A stretch of 64,000 nucleotides of DNA from Alistipes senegalensis JC50 (GCF_025145645.1 NZ_CP102252.1:1302001-1366000), one strand, 5' to 3'; counted from the stretch's first letter, positions 8,811 to 18,673 are shown. Notes: generated by a model from the sequence alone, not told the origin. Program-made: numbers and translations.

Positions 8811-8857
8811 CAAATCCCCATTCAGCGTATCGCAGGAGGGAAACTCCTTTCCGACAA

Positions 8858-10309
8858 CTATTTGTACTCCCAAGTCGAAACCTCCAGTTCGCCGACATTC
8901 ACGTCGAGCACATCCGTAATGGTCGCACCGTCGATATTAACCTTAGATGTCATCACGCATTTTACATACTGATAGGAGACGCTTCCATCCTCCGAGAATG
9001 CGATCTTGCCCGTCGTCACTTGCGCCCCGGCGTCCGTGGTCGGAGTGGTCTTGTCGGAGGTGAAAGTCATGATCTTCACCCAATCCGCATTGCCACCGCC
9101 GTAATCGGCTCGCGTATTGCTTGCGTAAATGTCCATCGTCTTGATTTTCTGACCGCCCTTACCGCCAGCCTTGTTCCAGTAGTCGATGGTCACGCCCTGC
9201 TTGGCAGCGCCGAGGTTGATATACCAGATGGGAGCTGTACGGTCCCATTCGGCAGGACACCAATAGTTGCTTCCGTCCGTTTTGTTCCCGTCATAAAGGT
9301 TGTACTGCCAGAATGTCTCGCCCCAGCCGGAATCGCCTCCATCGGACGACGCCCAGAAATTGTCGTATCCAGGAGCGGCTGTACCGCTGATCGGAAGGGC
9401 TGTCGGACCCATCCACTGCTTGTCAGGGGTAGTCTCGTCGATGGTAAAGCTGTCGGAAAGATTCACCACCGTGCTGTCCCAGGCCGCGTAGGTAATCGCC
9501 GAGTTGAGGTTGACCTTCGAGGAGGAACTGCCGGCTTCGACCGTCGTCGCCAGTTCATACTGCCCGTTGGCCGCGATCCGGCCCGCAGGGGTGCTGGTGT
9601 AATCCGTGCCGTTGACGCTGTAAGTCAGCGAGAGGTTGGAAGCCTCCGTATCGGTAGGCATCACGATAGCGTTGCCGACGAACTTGCCTTCGGCATTCTT
9701 GGTGAGTACAAGACTTTTCGATGCGAACGCAGCTCCGCTCTTGGAAAACGCGCCGTCGAGACTCACCTGATCGTACATGTTGCCGATCGTCAGGGTGATG
9801 CTCTCGGCATCGACGTTCTCCAGTCCGCTGACCGTCACCGTGACCGATGCCACGACGCGCTTGAGCTGGAGTGCGGCCGCCGCGCCTTCGGCACCGACCG
9901 TAACGACGTCGGAATTACCGACCAACAGTTCGGGAATCTGAGCCGAAATGTCGGTTATTTTGACACGTGCATCGGCAACGGCATTCGAAGCGGCGACACC
10001 CGTAAAAGTGAGATTCGCCTCGTCGCTGGAAGCGACGGCGTAAACGGTGTAGCTGCCCGGCTCGACCGAGAAAGAACCTAAAGCCGCAGCATCGGCGGCG
10101 CTCTTTGCATCCGCAATGTTACCCTCCGACACCAGAATCGCCCAGTGTGCATAAGCAGCCTCGGCGGCATCCGCCGAGCGGGTCTCGATCTTCAGTTTCG
10201 GTCCGTTGTCGGGAGTACCTCCCGGAATCTCCTCCGAAGAGGAGCAGCCCGTCAGAATCATACCGGCCAGCATGGCGACGGCAAATGTGTACATGGAATA
10301 CTTTTTCAT
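8858..10309 (-). CDS. Mosaic surface lipoprotein, fimbrillin-like plus discoidin-like
   Basis: This 483-residue lipoprotein starts MKKYSMYTFAVAMLAG and has lipobox LTGC. Residues about 45-275 form the same fimbrillin-like module as in the neighbouring 757-residue protein: both contain AEAAYAH, a VEPGxY turn, and an MYDxxxxDG stretch. Residues about 290-483 form the discoidin-like module shared with the 7202-8722 gene (GYDNFWASSDGGDSGWG, WNKAGGKGGQKIKTMDIY). It is likely a surface glycan-binding protein in the position of SusE/SusF. It lies in the SusC-led block, 50 bases behind the beta-helix fusion gene. Confidence 0.75.
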   Translation of the reverse strand: MKKYSMYTFAVAMLAGMILTGCSSSEEIPGGTPDNGPKLKIETRSADAAEAAYAHWAILVSEGNIADAKSAADAAALGSFSVEPGSYTVYAVASSDEANLTFTGVAASNAVADARVKITDISAQIPELLVGNSDVVTVGAEGAAAALQLKRVVASVTVTVSGLENVDAESITLTIGNMYDQVSLDGAFSKSGAAFASKSLVLTKNAEGKFVGNAIVMPTDTEASNLSLTYSVNGTDYTSTPAGRIAANGQYELATTVEAGSSSSKVNLNSAITYAAWDSTVVNLSDSFTIDETTPDKQWMGPTALPISGTAAPGYDNFWASSDGGDSGWGETFWQYNLYDGNKTDGSNYWCPAEWDRTAPIWYINLGAAKQGVTIDYWNKAGGKGGQKIKTMDIYASNTRADYGGGNADWVKIMTFTSDKTTPTTDAGAQVTTGKIAFSEDGSVSYQYVKCVMTSKVNIDGATITDVLDVNVGELEVSTWEYK

Positions 10310-10359
10310 AATTATGCGTTTAAGGTGGTTAATAAAATTTTTTTATTGATTTCAGGCGG

Positions 10360-11760
10360 TTATTCGAACGTCACGTTCCGGACGTATCCGTTTATCTCCA
10401 GATGAGGCCCCGATCCGTCGGTTACCGGCGAGCCGTTGACCGTGAAGTTCCCGATCGTCACTCCGTCGATCGACTGCGCGTCGCTGCGTCCTCTGATCCA
10501 GCTCGGAGTCGCCCGCGTACCGGTATAGGCGATGTTGCGCAGGGTGATGTTCCGGGCCCATTGTCCATAAAGTCCGTCGAACGCCCAGGCGTTGGTGAAG
10601 TGCGCGCAGAAAACCTTTCCGCCGTCGATGTCCTCGACAATGATGTTTTCGAACGCAATATCCTCGAACGTGCCGTTATCGGCGATCATCACCGCCATCG
10701 CTCCGGGATAGATCCCGTCGTTCTGACGGTTTTCCAGCACGATGTTGTCGTGGAACCGGATATTCCGGAATGCAATGCCCCGCGCCTCGGGACCGACGAG
10801 CATGTTGTGCGCCTTGTCGGCCCAGAAAACACAATTGCGGATCTCGTAATCGTAGACATCAAACTTGTTCTGCGCCAGATAATAGACCGTCCAGATGGAA
10901 GCGTCGGTGAACGATCCGTCGGAGGCGGTGTGCGCGGTGACGTAATCGGTCTTTCCGTTGAAGGCCTTGATAGTCACGTTGTCGTCGTAGTTGCGCTGGA
11001 ACGTATTCTCGACCAGTACATTGCGGCAGCAGATGAAATCCATGCCGTCGGAGTTCATGATCCAGCCGATCTCCTTGATGTTGTCGATATGCACGCCCGT
11101 GCTTCCGACGATCTTGAGCGTCCAGTTCGGCGTGTCGCGCAGCAGGATGCCCTCGACCTTGAAACCGTCGCAGTCGAAGGTTTCGATCTGCGGCTGGCGG
11201 CCGTCGCCGTGATTCTCCTTTGACGAACAGAGGATGCCCCGCCCCCGGATCGTCAAGTTGCGGCATCCCTTGGCATAGATGCTGCCGTAGACCAGCGCCC
11301 CCTCGTCGAGATAGATCGTCTGATTATCCTTATAGAGAATCTCCTTGCGCCCCATATTATGAATGCCGGGACCGAAATAAGTTACGTTGGCACCCGTCGG
11401 GATCGCCGTGTCGGGCAGGTCGGGCAGGATGAAGAGGTTCTCCATTCGGTTGTCGTCGAACTCCACCGAAACCTTTTGCGCGGGATCGTCCAGTTCGAAC
11501 TCGACGCTGTTCGGGGTCTGCACGTTGGGCACGATGCCGTAAGAAAGCGGACGAATCTCCACTTTCGAAAACGTCCCCGCACGGCGGGTCACACGGACCT
11601 TCAACGGAGCGGCGAACGCATCGGTGAACATTGCAAAGCCCATGTCATGCTGGACGTACCCCGCAGCCGGATTGGCGGCATAGTCCGAAACTTCGGCATT
11701 GTACACGAAAATCTCTTCCCAGCATCCGTTGCGGAAAATCTCCACCGTGAAATCGTCATT
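10360..11760 (-). repeat. Tandem duplication, beta-helix module copy 1
   Basis: About 1.4 kb encoding the beta-helix module is repeated at 12643-14034 with long stretches of identical DNA, for example 12709-12770 against 10426-10487. The offset is about 2283 bases. Confidence 0.8.
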
Positions 11761-12633
11761 GGCCGGACGGTCGTCCATGGCGGGCAGCCCGTCGTCGGGA
11801 ATCGTCGTCGGAGCGTCCCAGGGGAGATAGCTGATCACGGGCGTAAGTTTCAGGTCGGTATCGTCCTTAAATTTCGCCGCGACCGAAAGCGCGTATTTCC
11901 GATTAGCCTCGATACGCGTTTCCTGCACGGAAACATAATTCTTTCCGTTGATCGTGAAGCGGAACTCCAACGTCGCGGAGGCTGTGTCAGTCGGCAGGAC
12001 GACGGCCTGGCCGACATAACGTCCCGCGCTGTTCCGAGCCAGCACGATCGCCTTTTCGGAAAATTCAGCCCCGCTGTTTCCGGGCGTTCCGTCGGAGGCG
12101 ATCCGGTCGTACATCCGGGGAATCGAGACCGTGATACTTTCGCAGGAGAGCGCTTCCAGCCCCACGACAGTCACCGTAAGGTGAGCCACGGCCCGCTTCA
12201 TCCCGACCGGAGCCGAAACCGATCCGGCGACGGCTTCGAAACGGCTGTTGCACCCGATCAGCAGGTCGGGAATCGGAGCGGTCATGTCCGTTATCCGGAC
12301 GCCGTACTCCGACAGAGCGATCCCCTCCGCTGCCGGAAAGGTCAGATTATCCTCGTCCGCAGCAGCAACCGCCAGCATTCCATAGGTTCCCGGCTCTACC
12401 CGAAACGGTGCGAGCGCCGCGGCGGATGCCGCAGAGACGGACTGCGCAACAACGCCTTCACGGATCAGGCAGACACGGTGGGCATAGGCGGCCTCCGCAG
12501 TCACAGTCTGCGGCACGGCCCGCACCACAGCCATTCCGCCCGCAGCCAGGTCCGAATCGCACGCGGAGTCGGAGCAGGCGGTCGACAGCACGGCCGTACA
12601 CAGGGCGAGACAGATTGTCAAGGTTCTTTTCAT
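10360..12633 (-). CDS. Fimbrillin-like module fused to GH28/GH49-like beta-helix
   Basis: This 757-residue lipoprotein has lipobox STAC (Cys20). Residues about 45-275 match the fimbrillin-like module of the next gene. Residues about 292-757 are a right-handed beta-helix enzyme of the GH28/GH49-like type, with an N-terminal sandwich (VEIFRNGCWEEIFVYN), the helix entry GANVTYFGPGIHN, and candidate catalytic acids in MNSDGMDFICC and NYDDNVTIKAFN. The helix part is almost identical to that of the adjacent 12643-14133 gene. Such enzymes cut glycan backbones by inversion; the substrate is not predictable here. The fusion of a surface module to the enzyme suggests display on the outer membrane. Confidence 0.8.
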   Translation of the reverse strand: MKRTLTICLALCTAVLSTACSDSACDSDLAAGGMAVVRAVPQTVTAEAAYAHRVCLIREGVVAQSVSAASAAALAPFRVEPGTYGMLAVAAADEDNLTFPAAEGIALSEYGVRITDMTAPIPDLLIGCNSRFEAVAGSVSAPVGMKRAVAHLTVTVVGLEALSCESITVSIPRMYDRIASDGTPGNSGAEFSEKAIVLARNSAGRYVGQAVVLPTDTASATLEFRFTINGKNYVSVQETRIEANRKYALSVAAKFKDDTDLKLTPVISYLPWDAPTTIPDDGLPAMDDRPANDDFTVEIFRNGCWEEIFVYNAEVSDYAANPAAGYVQHDMGFAMFTDAFAAPLKVRVTRRAGTFSKVEIRPLSYGIVPNVQTPNSVEFELDDPAQKVSVEFDDNRMENLFILPDLPDTAIPTGANVTYFGPGIHNMGRKEILYKDNQTIYLDEGALVYGSIYAKGCRNLTIRGRGILCSSKENHGDGRQPQIETFDCDGFKVEGILLRDTPNWTLKIVGSTGVHIDNIKEIGWIMNSDGMDFICCRNVLVENTFQRNYDDNVTIKAFNGKTDYVTAHTASDGSFTDASIWTVYYLAQNKFDVYDYEIRNCVFWADKAHNMLVGPEARGIAFRNIRFHDNIVLENRQNDGIYPGAMAVMIADNGTFEDIAFENIIVEDIDGGKVFCAHFTNAWAFDGLYGQWARNITLRNIAYTGTRATPSWIRGRSDAQSIDGVTIGNFTVNGSPVTDGSGPHLEINGYVRNVTFE

Positions 12634-12642
12634 GGTACAAGT

Positions 12643-14034
12643 CTATTCGAACGTTACGTTTCGAACATATTCATTGATCTCCAGATGGGGGCCCGATCCG
12701 TCGGTTACCGGCGTACCGTTGACCGTGAAGTTCCCGATCGTCACTCCGTCGATCGACTGCGCGTCGTTGCGTCCTCTGATCCAGCTCGGAGTCGCCCGCG
12801 TACCGGTATAGGCGATGTTGCGCAGGGTGATGTTCCGGGCCCATTGTCCATAAAGTCCGTCGAACGCCCAGGCGTTGGTGAAGTGCGCGCAGAAAACCTT
12901 TCCGCCGTCGATGTCCTCGACAATGATGTTTTCGAACGCAATGTCCTCGAACGTGCCGTCGTCGGCGATCATCACCGCCATCGCCCCGGGATAAATCCCG
13001 TCGTCCTGACGGTTTTCCAGCACGATGTTGTCGTGGAACCGGATATTCCGGAATGCAATGCCCCGCGCCTCGGGGCCTACGAGCATATTGTGCGCCTTGT
13101 CGGCCCAGAAAACGCAGTTGCGGATCTCGTAGTTGCAGACCTCGAAATCGCGAAGCCCGGCAACCATCCAGATCGCCCCGTCGGAATAGGAGCCGTCGGC
13201 ATTCGTATGGGAAGCGATGTATTCGGGCGTGGCATTGAAAGCCTTGATGGTCACGTTATCGTCGTAGTTACGCTGGAAGGTGTTTTCGACCAGCACATCG
13301 CGGCAGCAGATGAAATCCATGCCGTCGGAGTTCATGATCCAGCCGATCTCCTTGATATTGTCGATATGCACGCCCGTGCTCCCGACGATCTTGAGCGTCC
13401 AGTTCGGCGTGTCGCGCAGCAGGATGCCCTCGATCTTCAGATTGTCGCAATTGCGGAACTCCATCTGCGGCCGCCGGCCGGCGCCGTGATCCTCCTGCGA
13501 CGAACAGAAAACACCTCGTCCTCGAATTGTAAGGTTGGCGGCATTTTCAGCCTCGATCCGTCCCAGCACGACCGCCCCTTCATCGAGATAGAGAATACGG
13601 CCGCTTTCATTCGCAATACGGATCACACCCGCATTGTGCACCCCGGGACCGAAATAAGTTACATTGGCACCCATCGGGATCGCCGTGTCGGGCAGGTCGG
13701 GCAGGATGAAGAGGTTCTCCATCCGATTGCCGTCGAACTCCACCGAAACCTTTTGCGCGGGATCGCCCAGTTCGAACTCGACGCTGTTCGGGGTCTGCAC
13801 GTCGGGCACGATGCCGTAAGAGAGCGGACGAATCTCCACTTTCGAAAACGTCCCCGCACGGCGGGTCACGCGGACCTTCAACGGCTGCCGAAACGAGTCC
13901 GTAAACAAGGCGAACCCCATTGTATACTGGGTATATCCCGCCTCGGGATTGCCGGCATAATCGGAAACCCGGGCATTGTAAACGAAAATCTCCTCCCAGG
14001 TTCCGCCCCGAAAAACCTCGACCTTATAGGCGGC
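12643..14034 (-). repeat. Tandem duplication, beta-helix module copy 2
   Basis: This is the partner of the copy at 10360-11760. Differences are clustered around 13130-13240 and 13540-13640, with near-identical blocks on either side. Confidence 0.8.
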
Positions 14035-14133
14035 GTTTCCGGGCAGGACGTCCCGGCCCTCCCCATAGGCCGTTCCGGGCATCAGGCAAACAGCAAGTAT
14101 CCAGAATACGCCCTGTGCAATCTTCAACAACAT
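12643..14133 (-). CDS. Secreted GH28/GH49-like beta-helix protein
   Basis: This 496-residue protein has a cleavable signal peptide (VFWILAVCLMPGTAYG) and no lipobox. The rest is the same GH28/GH49-like module as in the previous entry, with candidate acids in MNSDGMDF and NYDDNVTIKAFN. It lies between GH5 and the fusion gene, 2 bases from the GH5 stop and 10 bases from the fusion gene start, so the three are one transcript. The near identity with its neighbour points to recent duplication or gene conversion, while a central patch (GLRDFEVCNYEI against AQNKFDVYDYEI) has diverged and may tune specificity. Confidence 0.82.
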   Translation of the reverse strand: MLLKIAQGVFWILAVCLMPGTAYGEGRDVLPGNAAYKVEVFRGGTWEEIFVYNARVSDYAGNPEAGYTQYTMGFALFTDSFRQPLKVRVTRRAGTFSKVEIRPLSYGIVPDVQTPNSVEFELGDPAQKVSVEFDGNRMENLFILPDLPDTAIPMGANVTYFGPGVHNAGVIRIANESGRILYLDEGAVVLGRIEAENAANLTIRGRGVFCSSQEDHGAGRRPQMEFRNCDNLKIEGILLRDTPNWTLKIVGSTGVHIDNIKEIGWIMNSDGMDFICCRDVLVENTFQRNYDDNVTIKAFNATPEYIASHTNADGSYSDGAIWMVAGLRDFEVCNYEIRNCVFWADKAHNMLVGPEARGIAFRNIRFHDNIVLENRQDDGIYPGAMAVMIADDGTFEDIAFENIIVEDIDGGKVFCAHFTNAWAFDGLYGQWARNITLRNIAYTGTRATPSWIRGRNDAQSIDGVTIGNFTVNGTPVTDGSGPHLEINEYVRNVTFE

Positions 14134-14135
14134 TC

Positions 14136-15869
14136 CTATTCGGTTTTAAATCCATACTTTTGCAGCAGAGCTTTCGCCTCTGCATCGGTCAATTCCTTGC
14201 CGGTCAACACTTTCAGCAGAGGACAGTTGATCCGGTAAATGCCATATTCCATATCGACAAATCCGAATCCGCCGTCGAGGCACTCCCAAAGCGTCCATGG
14301 AATATTATTTGCCTCCATGGCAGCCACCATATCCGTGAACCACGCCAAACGCATCGCTTCCGCGACGTTTTTACTGCATCCGAATTCGCCGCAATGTACC
14401 GCAAGTCCGGCATTCCGACCGTCGGACGCCGCATTGGACATTTCACCCATAATCCGGTCGGCATTGTAGGTCGTTTTGTGAAAAGAGGCATACTGCGGGT
14501 ATTTGTCAGCATCCGACTGAGTGGGAATGACCACCCCCGGATATTGCACGGCTCCCTGATAGCCGACCCACGCCAGCATCTTATAATGCGACAGCAGCAT
14601 CGGGAGATAATAATGGAACGACACAACCGCATTGGGATCTTCCTCGGCCACCCGTGCATACTTGATGTAGTTGTAGTCCTGCCAGCCCATTGCCGGGACG
14701 AATACGATCCGTTCGGGGTCCTGCTCTCGGACTGCCGTCAGAACCTCATTCTGAAGCTTGTTCCAACCAGTTGCGTCGGGCGTCCCGTCATGGGGCTCGT
14801 TCAGCAGTTCGAAGGCCACGCACTTCGGATTGTGGCCCTTGAATTCCGCCGCAAGTTTCCGCCAAACATGCACGAAATGGGCGCGAAATTCGGGATAGGC
14901 AGGGTCGTACAACTCCTCTTCCCGGTACCTGTCCGAGCCTTCACGGGGAGCCGGCGTGTGCAGGTCGAGAATCGCATACATGCCGTTTTGCTCGCACCAT
15001 GTAAAAAGTTCGTGTAATTTCCCGACGGCCTTTTCGTTAAACCGCCCCTCCCGGTCGAAGATGCACAGCTCGTCGACAGGAACCCGGAAATGGTCGAATC
15101 CCAACTCTTTCCACAACGGGAACTGAGCGGGCGTGACATAGCCCAACCAGTCGCGATCGGCTTCCGTCATCCAATAAGCGAGGTTCACGCCGCGCCGAAA
15201 CCGGAAATCAGAGAGATGATCCGCCACTGGTATCGGAGCAATGTCGGCAACCAGTCTATAAGTGTACGTATTGCGGTCTTTGTAAACGGAAAAACTCTCC
15301 CCGGTCGAAAGGTCGTACGAAACCTTTTCGCTTGTCGGCCGATAGCCGTCGGAAAGCGTGATATCCAGCGGTACGGCACCCAACAGCTCCTCCGGATATT
15401 CCGAAGCATAGATCGTCGTGATCGGGAACGAAACCGTCCTCGTCTCATGGTCAATCACTCCCTCGATCGGTTTCCCGCGAAACAGGAAAGAGGCCGACAA
15501 GACCGGGGTTTCGTTCCGGGCTGAGATTTCGTAGGAGACCTCCCCGGCTCCCGAGCTGACCGTCACGGTTCGGGGTTGCGTCAGGTCCATCGTCGTCTCC
15601 GGTTCCTTCGGAGAAACCATCGCATACCCGGGATTCAACTGGAACGTCAACTCCACGGCATCCACATCCCGCTTTTTGTCGAAAGTCAGACGGATCGTCC
15701 GCTTGCCGTCGTCGATGACCGCCGAAATGGAAGTCCGCCCGCCGTCGGCAGCGGTCACCAGGGCAAAAGGCTTATTCGCAAATACGCCGTCCAGTCCGGA
15801 ATCTTCCCCACAAGCAGGCATCAATGCGACATAAATTAGCAGCAATATGTATTTCAAAAGTTTTTTCAT
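14136..15869 (-). CDS. GH5-type glycanase lipoprotein
   Basis: This 577-residue lipoprotein has lipobox LMPAC (Cys20). Residues about 25-215 form two beta-sandwich domains. Residues about 222-560 are a GH5 (clan A) barrel starting RFRRGVNLAYW, with the acid/base E358 in LLNEPHD and the nucleophile E495 in HCGEFGC. The family includes endo-glucanases, mannanases and related enzymes; the subfamily is uncertain. It is a good candidate for the surface endo-enzyme of the locus. I chose the internal ATG at 15869 (MKKLLKYILLL) because it gives a standard signal peptide; the upstream ATG at 15902 overlaps the previous stop (ATGA) and is also possible. Confidence 0.88.
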   Translation of the reverse strand: MKKLLKYILLLIYVALMPACGEDSGLDGVFANKPFALVTAADGGRTSISAVIDDGKRTIRLTFDKKRDVDAVELTFQLNPGYAMVSPKEPETTMDLTQPRTVTVSSGAGEVSYEISARNETPVLSASFLFRGKPIEGVIDHETRTVSFPITTIYASEYPEELLGAVPLDITLSDGYRPTSEKVSYDLSTGESFSVYKDRNTYTYRLVADIAPIPVADHLSDFRFRRGVNLAYWMTEADRDWLGYVTPAQFPLWKELGFDHFRVPVDELCIFDREGRFNEKAVGKLHELFTWCEQNGMYAILDLHTPAPREGSDRYREEELYDPAYPEFRAHFVHVWRKLAAEFKGHNPKCVAFELLNEPHDGTPDATGWNKLQNEVLTAVREQDPERIVFVPAMGWQDYNYIKYARVAEEDPNAVVSFHYYLPMLLSHYKMLAWVGYQGAVQYPGVVIPTQSDADKYPQYASFHKTTYNADRIMGEMSNAASDGRNAGLAVHCGEFGCSKNVAEAMRLAWFTDMVAAMEANNIPWTLWECLDGGFGFVDMEYGIYRINCPLLKVLTGKELTDAEAKALLQKYGFKTE

Positions 15870-15898
15870 CTTTATCGTTGCTTTTTCAATTATGATTG

Positions 15899-16771
15899 TC
15901 ATTCGGCTTCGGGATCGACCAATTCCCGCACGACCTCGTAAAATTCGATCTCTGCGAGTGAAAAATAGGGCTGGTAGACATCGGTTCCTTTCACCACCTC
16001 GTATTTTACATGGGAAATAGGCTCTTCCGGCAGAAACTGCTCCGAAGTGTAGGAGGAACCCAGATCACCGGGCAGGTTATCCAATTGGGCCAGCAACGTC
16101 CACGTTTCGCCATCCGGGCTGCCGTAAATATTCACGGTCTTGGGCAGCGAACCGTTCGCTTTCTTACGGTTCCAATATTGGAATTTAAACGCTGAAACTT
16201 CCTTGCGAAGATCGAAAGTCAGGTGATGATAACCCGTAGGCTTCAATTCGGGATAGGTCCACTCATCCCAGAAACTCTGGAAAAAAGTATCCGGATTTCC
16301 ATCCACAAGCAATTCCAAGGGGCCTTCGCTCGGCTCCTGGGCATTGGTAGCCAACTGGTCTGCTGCGAGCGGGATCGGATTCTCCGCAACAACCACATAA
16401 TAGGACTCGGCCTTTTCACACTGCCGTTCGATATAGACGGGTTGCCCGGGCGTTCCGTTTACATCGTAAGCCGTAAATGTGAAACGGTACTTCCCATATC
16501 GGTTTAGCAGTCCGTCAATGTAGAGGGTGCCGGTATAGCGGCTGCACTGCTTCGAAATTGTCGTCTGCGTGCCGAAATCGTAATACGAAACCTCGGCATA
16601 GAGGAAGTCGCGGCTTTCGATCGGGTTCCATGTCAGTCGGATCGCTCCCGGAAATGCCTCGGCACGGATTCCCTGTACGGCGAGCGCCGTCATGACAGGC
16701 TCATCGTCCCCGCCGCACGAAACGCCGCACGAACAGGTAAAGAGCAACAGTATTTTATATATGCTTTTCAT
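15899..16771 (-). CDS. Lipoprotein with discoidin-type C-terminal domain
   Basis: This 290-residue lipoprotein has lipobox VSCG near residue 19. Residues about 30-130 resemble a fibronectin-type sandwich as in DUF4959/DUF4998 proteins (AFPGAIRLTWNP). Residues about 140-280 resemble an F5/8 type C domain (LLVDGNPDTFFQSFWDEW, then FKFQYWNRKKANGSLPKTVN). It sits directly after SusD, the usual place of SusE/SusF-type surface glycan-binding proteins, and probably helps bind the target glycan. Confidence 0.8.
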   Translation of the reverse strand: MKSIYKILLLFTCSCGVSCGGDDEPVMTALAVQGIRAEAFPGAIRLTWNPIESRDFLYAEVSYYDFGTQTTISKQCSRYTGTLYIDGLLNRYGKYRFTFTAYDVNGTPGQPVYIERQCEKAESYYVVVAENPIPLAADQLATNAQEPSEGPLELLVDGNPDTFFQSFWDEWTYPELKPTGYHHLTFDLRKEVSAFKFQYWNRKKANGSLPKTVNIYGSPDGETWTLLAQLDNLPGDLGSSYTSEQFLPEEPISHVKYEVVKGTDVYQPYFSLAEIEFYEVVRELVDPEAE

Positions 16772-16800
16772 AGATGCAGTTTTTCAAATTCGTGATTCTG

Positions 16801-18651
16801 TCAATAACCCGGATTCTGGACGAACTTTCGTTCGTTCTTGTTGATGTCATCCTTGGGTATCGGCATCAGGTAATGCATCGGAGTCATGAACTTGCGCTGG
16901 ACGATCACCTCGGTCACCCGGAAGAAATCGGCATCGGACTCCCCGTTGTAATTCATGCCTTTGGGGCGGACGTTGAAATACTTGTCGCCCTCTTTCCAAC
17001 GGCGCACATCCCAGAAGCGGTGCCCCTCCAGATAAAGTTCGATAGTCCGCTCCTGACGTGCCATGCGGATCATTTCGTCGCGTCCAAGCGTCAGCCCCGC
17101 CTTTTCGAAAGCCTCGTCCACCGGGTCCAGTCCCGCCCGTTCGCGGACCGGTTTCAGCGCTGCTGCCGCTTCGTCAATCCGTCCCAAGTTGGCATAAGCC
17201 TCCGCAAGATTCAGGTACAGCTCTGCCATGCGAATCACCGGCCACGGATAATGCGGAGCGGCAACGTCCTCCTGAATGTTGTTGTAGAGCGGCGAACAAC
17301 CCTTCTTATTGAGGTATCCCGTAGGGGTGTAGTTCGTCGTGCGCTCCTTGATGCCGAAAACATCGTTTTTGCGGAACTTCGTCTGCACGATGTTCGCGTT
17401 GTCGTCAGCTCCGTCGCGACGGAGCACTTCGTAATACCCGTTCTGGAAAGCCACCCACGCATAGAAGCGGGGTTCACGATCGATATTCAGGTTCATGGTC
17501 ACACCGTCGCAGACATCGTTATGATACTCCCCGTAACGGTACCTCCCGGTATAGTCGTATTCCGGGTCGAGATCGATCGGAAGTCCGTTTTTGGAATAGA
17601 ACATCTCGACCATCGTCAATGTCACGCCGACACCGTTGCCCGATGACGGACCCACGCGATAGGGAGTGGACTTGTATTGCAACCCATAGTGACCCTCTTT
17701 CCGGGTATCGGCCCACAGCACCTCTTTCGAAGTGTTGTAATCCATGAAATTCAGACGGAGCACCCGATGCACGGGATCGGTCGGTTGGGCGAACCTCGAC
17801 GTAACCACCGGACTTTCGGTATAGAGTTTATAACCTGCGGCCTTAGCGACCTCAATGGCCTCCTCGGCTGCGGAAGCCGCCTTTTCCCATTTTGCCTCCG
17901 AATAAGTCTGGCTGATCAGATGGCGCCCGTCCACTTTGCTGACGAAATTTGCATAGTATTCGCTGTTTCCGTTGAAGAGCGGGGAAGCGGCATAGAGCCA
18001 CAACCGTGATTTCAGCGCTTTGGCAGCAACGCTCGTGGCCCGGCCGTAGGCCGTGGAGGTCTGCTCTGCCGGCAGCATCCCGGCCGCTTCGTCGAACAGG
18101 TCAGAGATCCACTGCACACATACGTCGTAACTGTCCCGCTCGGGGAAGTCCGCCTTGTCCATATCGATGGACATGACGCCCTTGATAAGCGGAATCGGAC
18201 CGTAGTTCTTCAAAAGCAGGAAATGGTAATAAGCGATCAGGAATTTCGCCTCTCCTTTGTAAATCCGGAGATTCGCCTCCGTCATGTTGGGCACTGCGTC
18301 GATATTTTCCAGCAAGATGTAGCACCGCCTGATACCTCCGAAAAGCGTATTCCAGTAGGAGATCACCGGTTCGCTGGCGTTGTAGTTTCCCTTCGGGAAG
18401 TTGGCGAAGGTCTCGTGTTCCCACGGGGTCACCACTTCATCGGCCGTCATCAGATCCAGCGAAGCTGTTTCGTGACGCGGATTGGGCAGGAACGAATAAC
18501 AGGAATAGAGATAGCGTTCGGCCATCGTCGGGTTCTGGAAGGCGTCTTTCTCGTCCGGCGTCTCATCGGGGACTACGTCCAGATAACTGCACGCCTGAAA
18601 CAGGAATGCGGCAGATAAAATCAGGGATAGAATATGTGTGTAATATTTCAT
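16801..18651 (-). CDS. susD-like: SusD/RagB nutrient-binding lipoprotein
   Basis: This 616-residue lipoprotein has lipobox FQAC near residue 21. It has the SusD architecture: the N-terminal TPR region (AERYLYSCYSFLPNP), the long variable binding insert, and the C-terminal RagB part (YPWPVIRMAELYLNLAEAYA, RTIELYLEGHRFWDVRRW). It caps the SusC pore on the outer membrane and binds the glycan. It lies 22 bases behind SusC. The C terminus 'ERKFVQNPGY' is typical of the family. Confidence 0.95.
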   Translation of the reverse strand: MKYYTHILSLILSAAFLFQACSYLDVVPDETPDEKDAFQNPTMAERYLYSCYSFLPNPRHETASLDLMTADEVVTPWEHETFANFPKGNYNASEPVISYWNTLFGGIRRCYILLENIDAVPNMTEANLRIYKGEAKFLIAYYHFLLLKNYGPIPLIKGVMSIDMDKADFPERDSYDVCVQWISDLFDEAAGMLPAEQTSTAYGRATSVAAKALKSRLWLYAASPLFNGNSEYYANFVSKVDGRHLISQTYSEAKWEKAASAAEEAIEVAKAAGYKLYTESPVVTSRFAQPTDPVHRVLRLNFMDYNTSKEVLWADTRKEGHYGLQYKSTPYRVGPSSGNGVGVTLTMVEMFYSKNGLPIDLDPEYDYTGRYRYGEYHNDVCDGVTMNLNIDREPRFYAWVAFQNGYYEVLRRDGADDNANIVQTKFRKNDVFGIKERTTNYTPTGYLNKKGCSPLYNNIQEDVAAPHYPWPVIRMAELYLNLAEAYANLGRIDEAAAALKPVRERAGLDPVDEAFEKAGLTLGRDEMIRMARQERTIELYLEGHRFWDVRRWKEGDKYFNVRPKGMNYNGESDADFFRVTEVIVQRKFMTPMHYLMPIPKDDINKNERKFVQNPGY

Positions 18652-18673
18652 AGGATTTCGTTTGGAATTTATT

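Noticed and set aside
11359..14238. A 959-codon plus-strand open frame opposite the two beta-helix genes
   Set aside because: It is a shadow of the GC-rich minus-strand genes, which have signal peptides and catalytic motifs; the plus-strand product has no recognisable features and repeats only because the DNA is duplicated.
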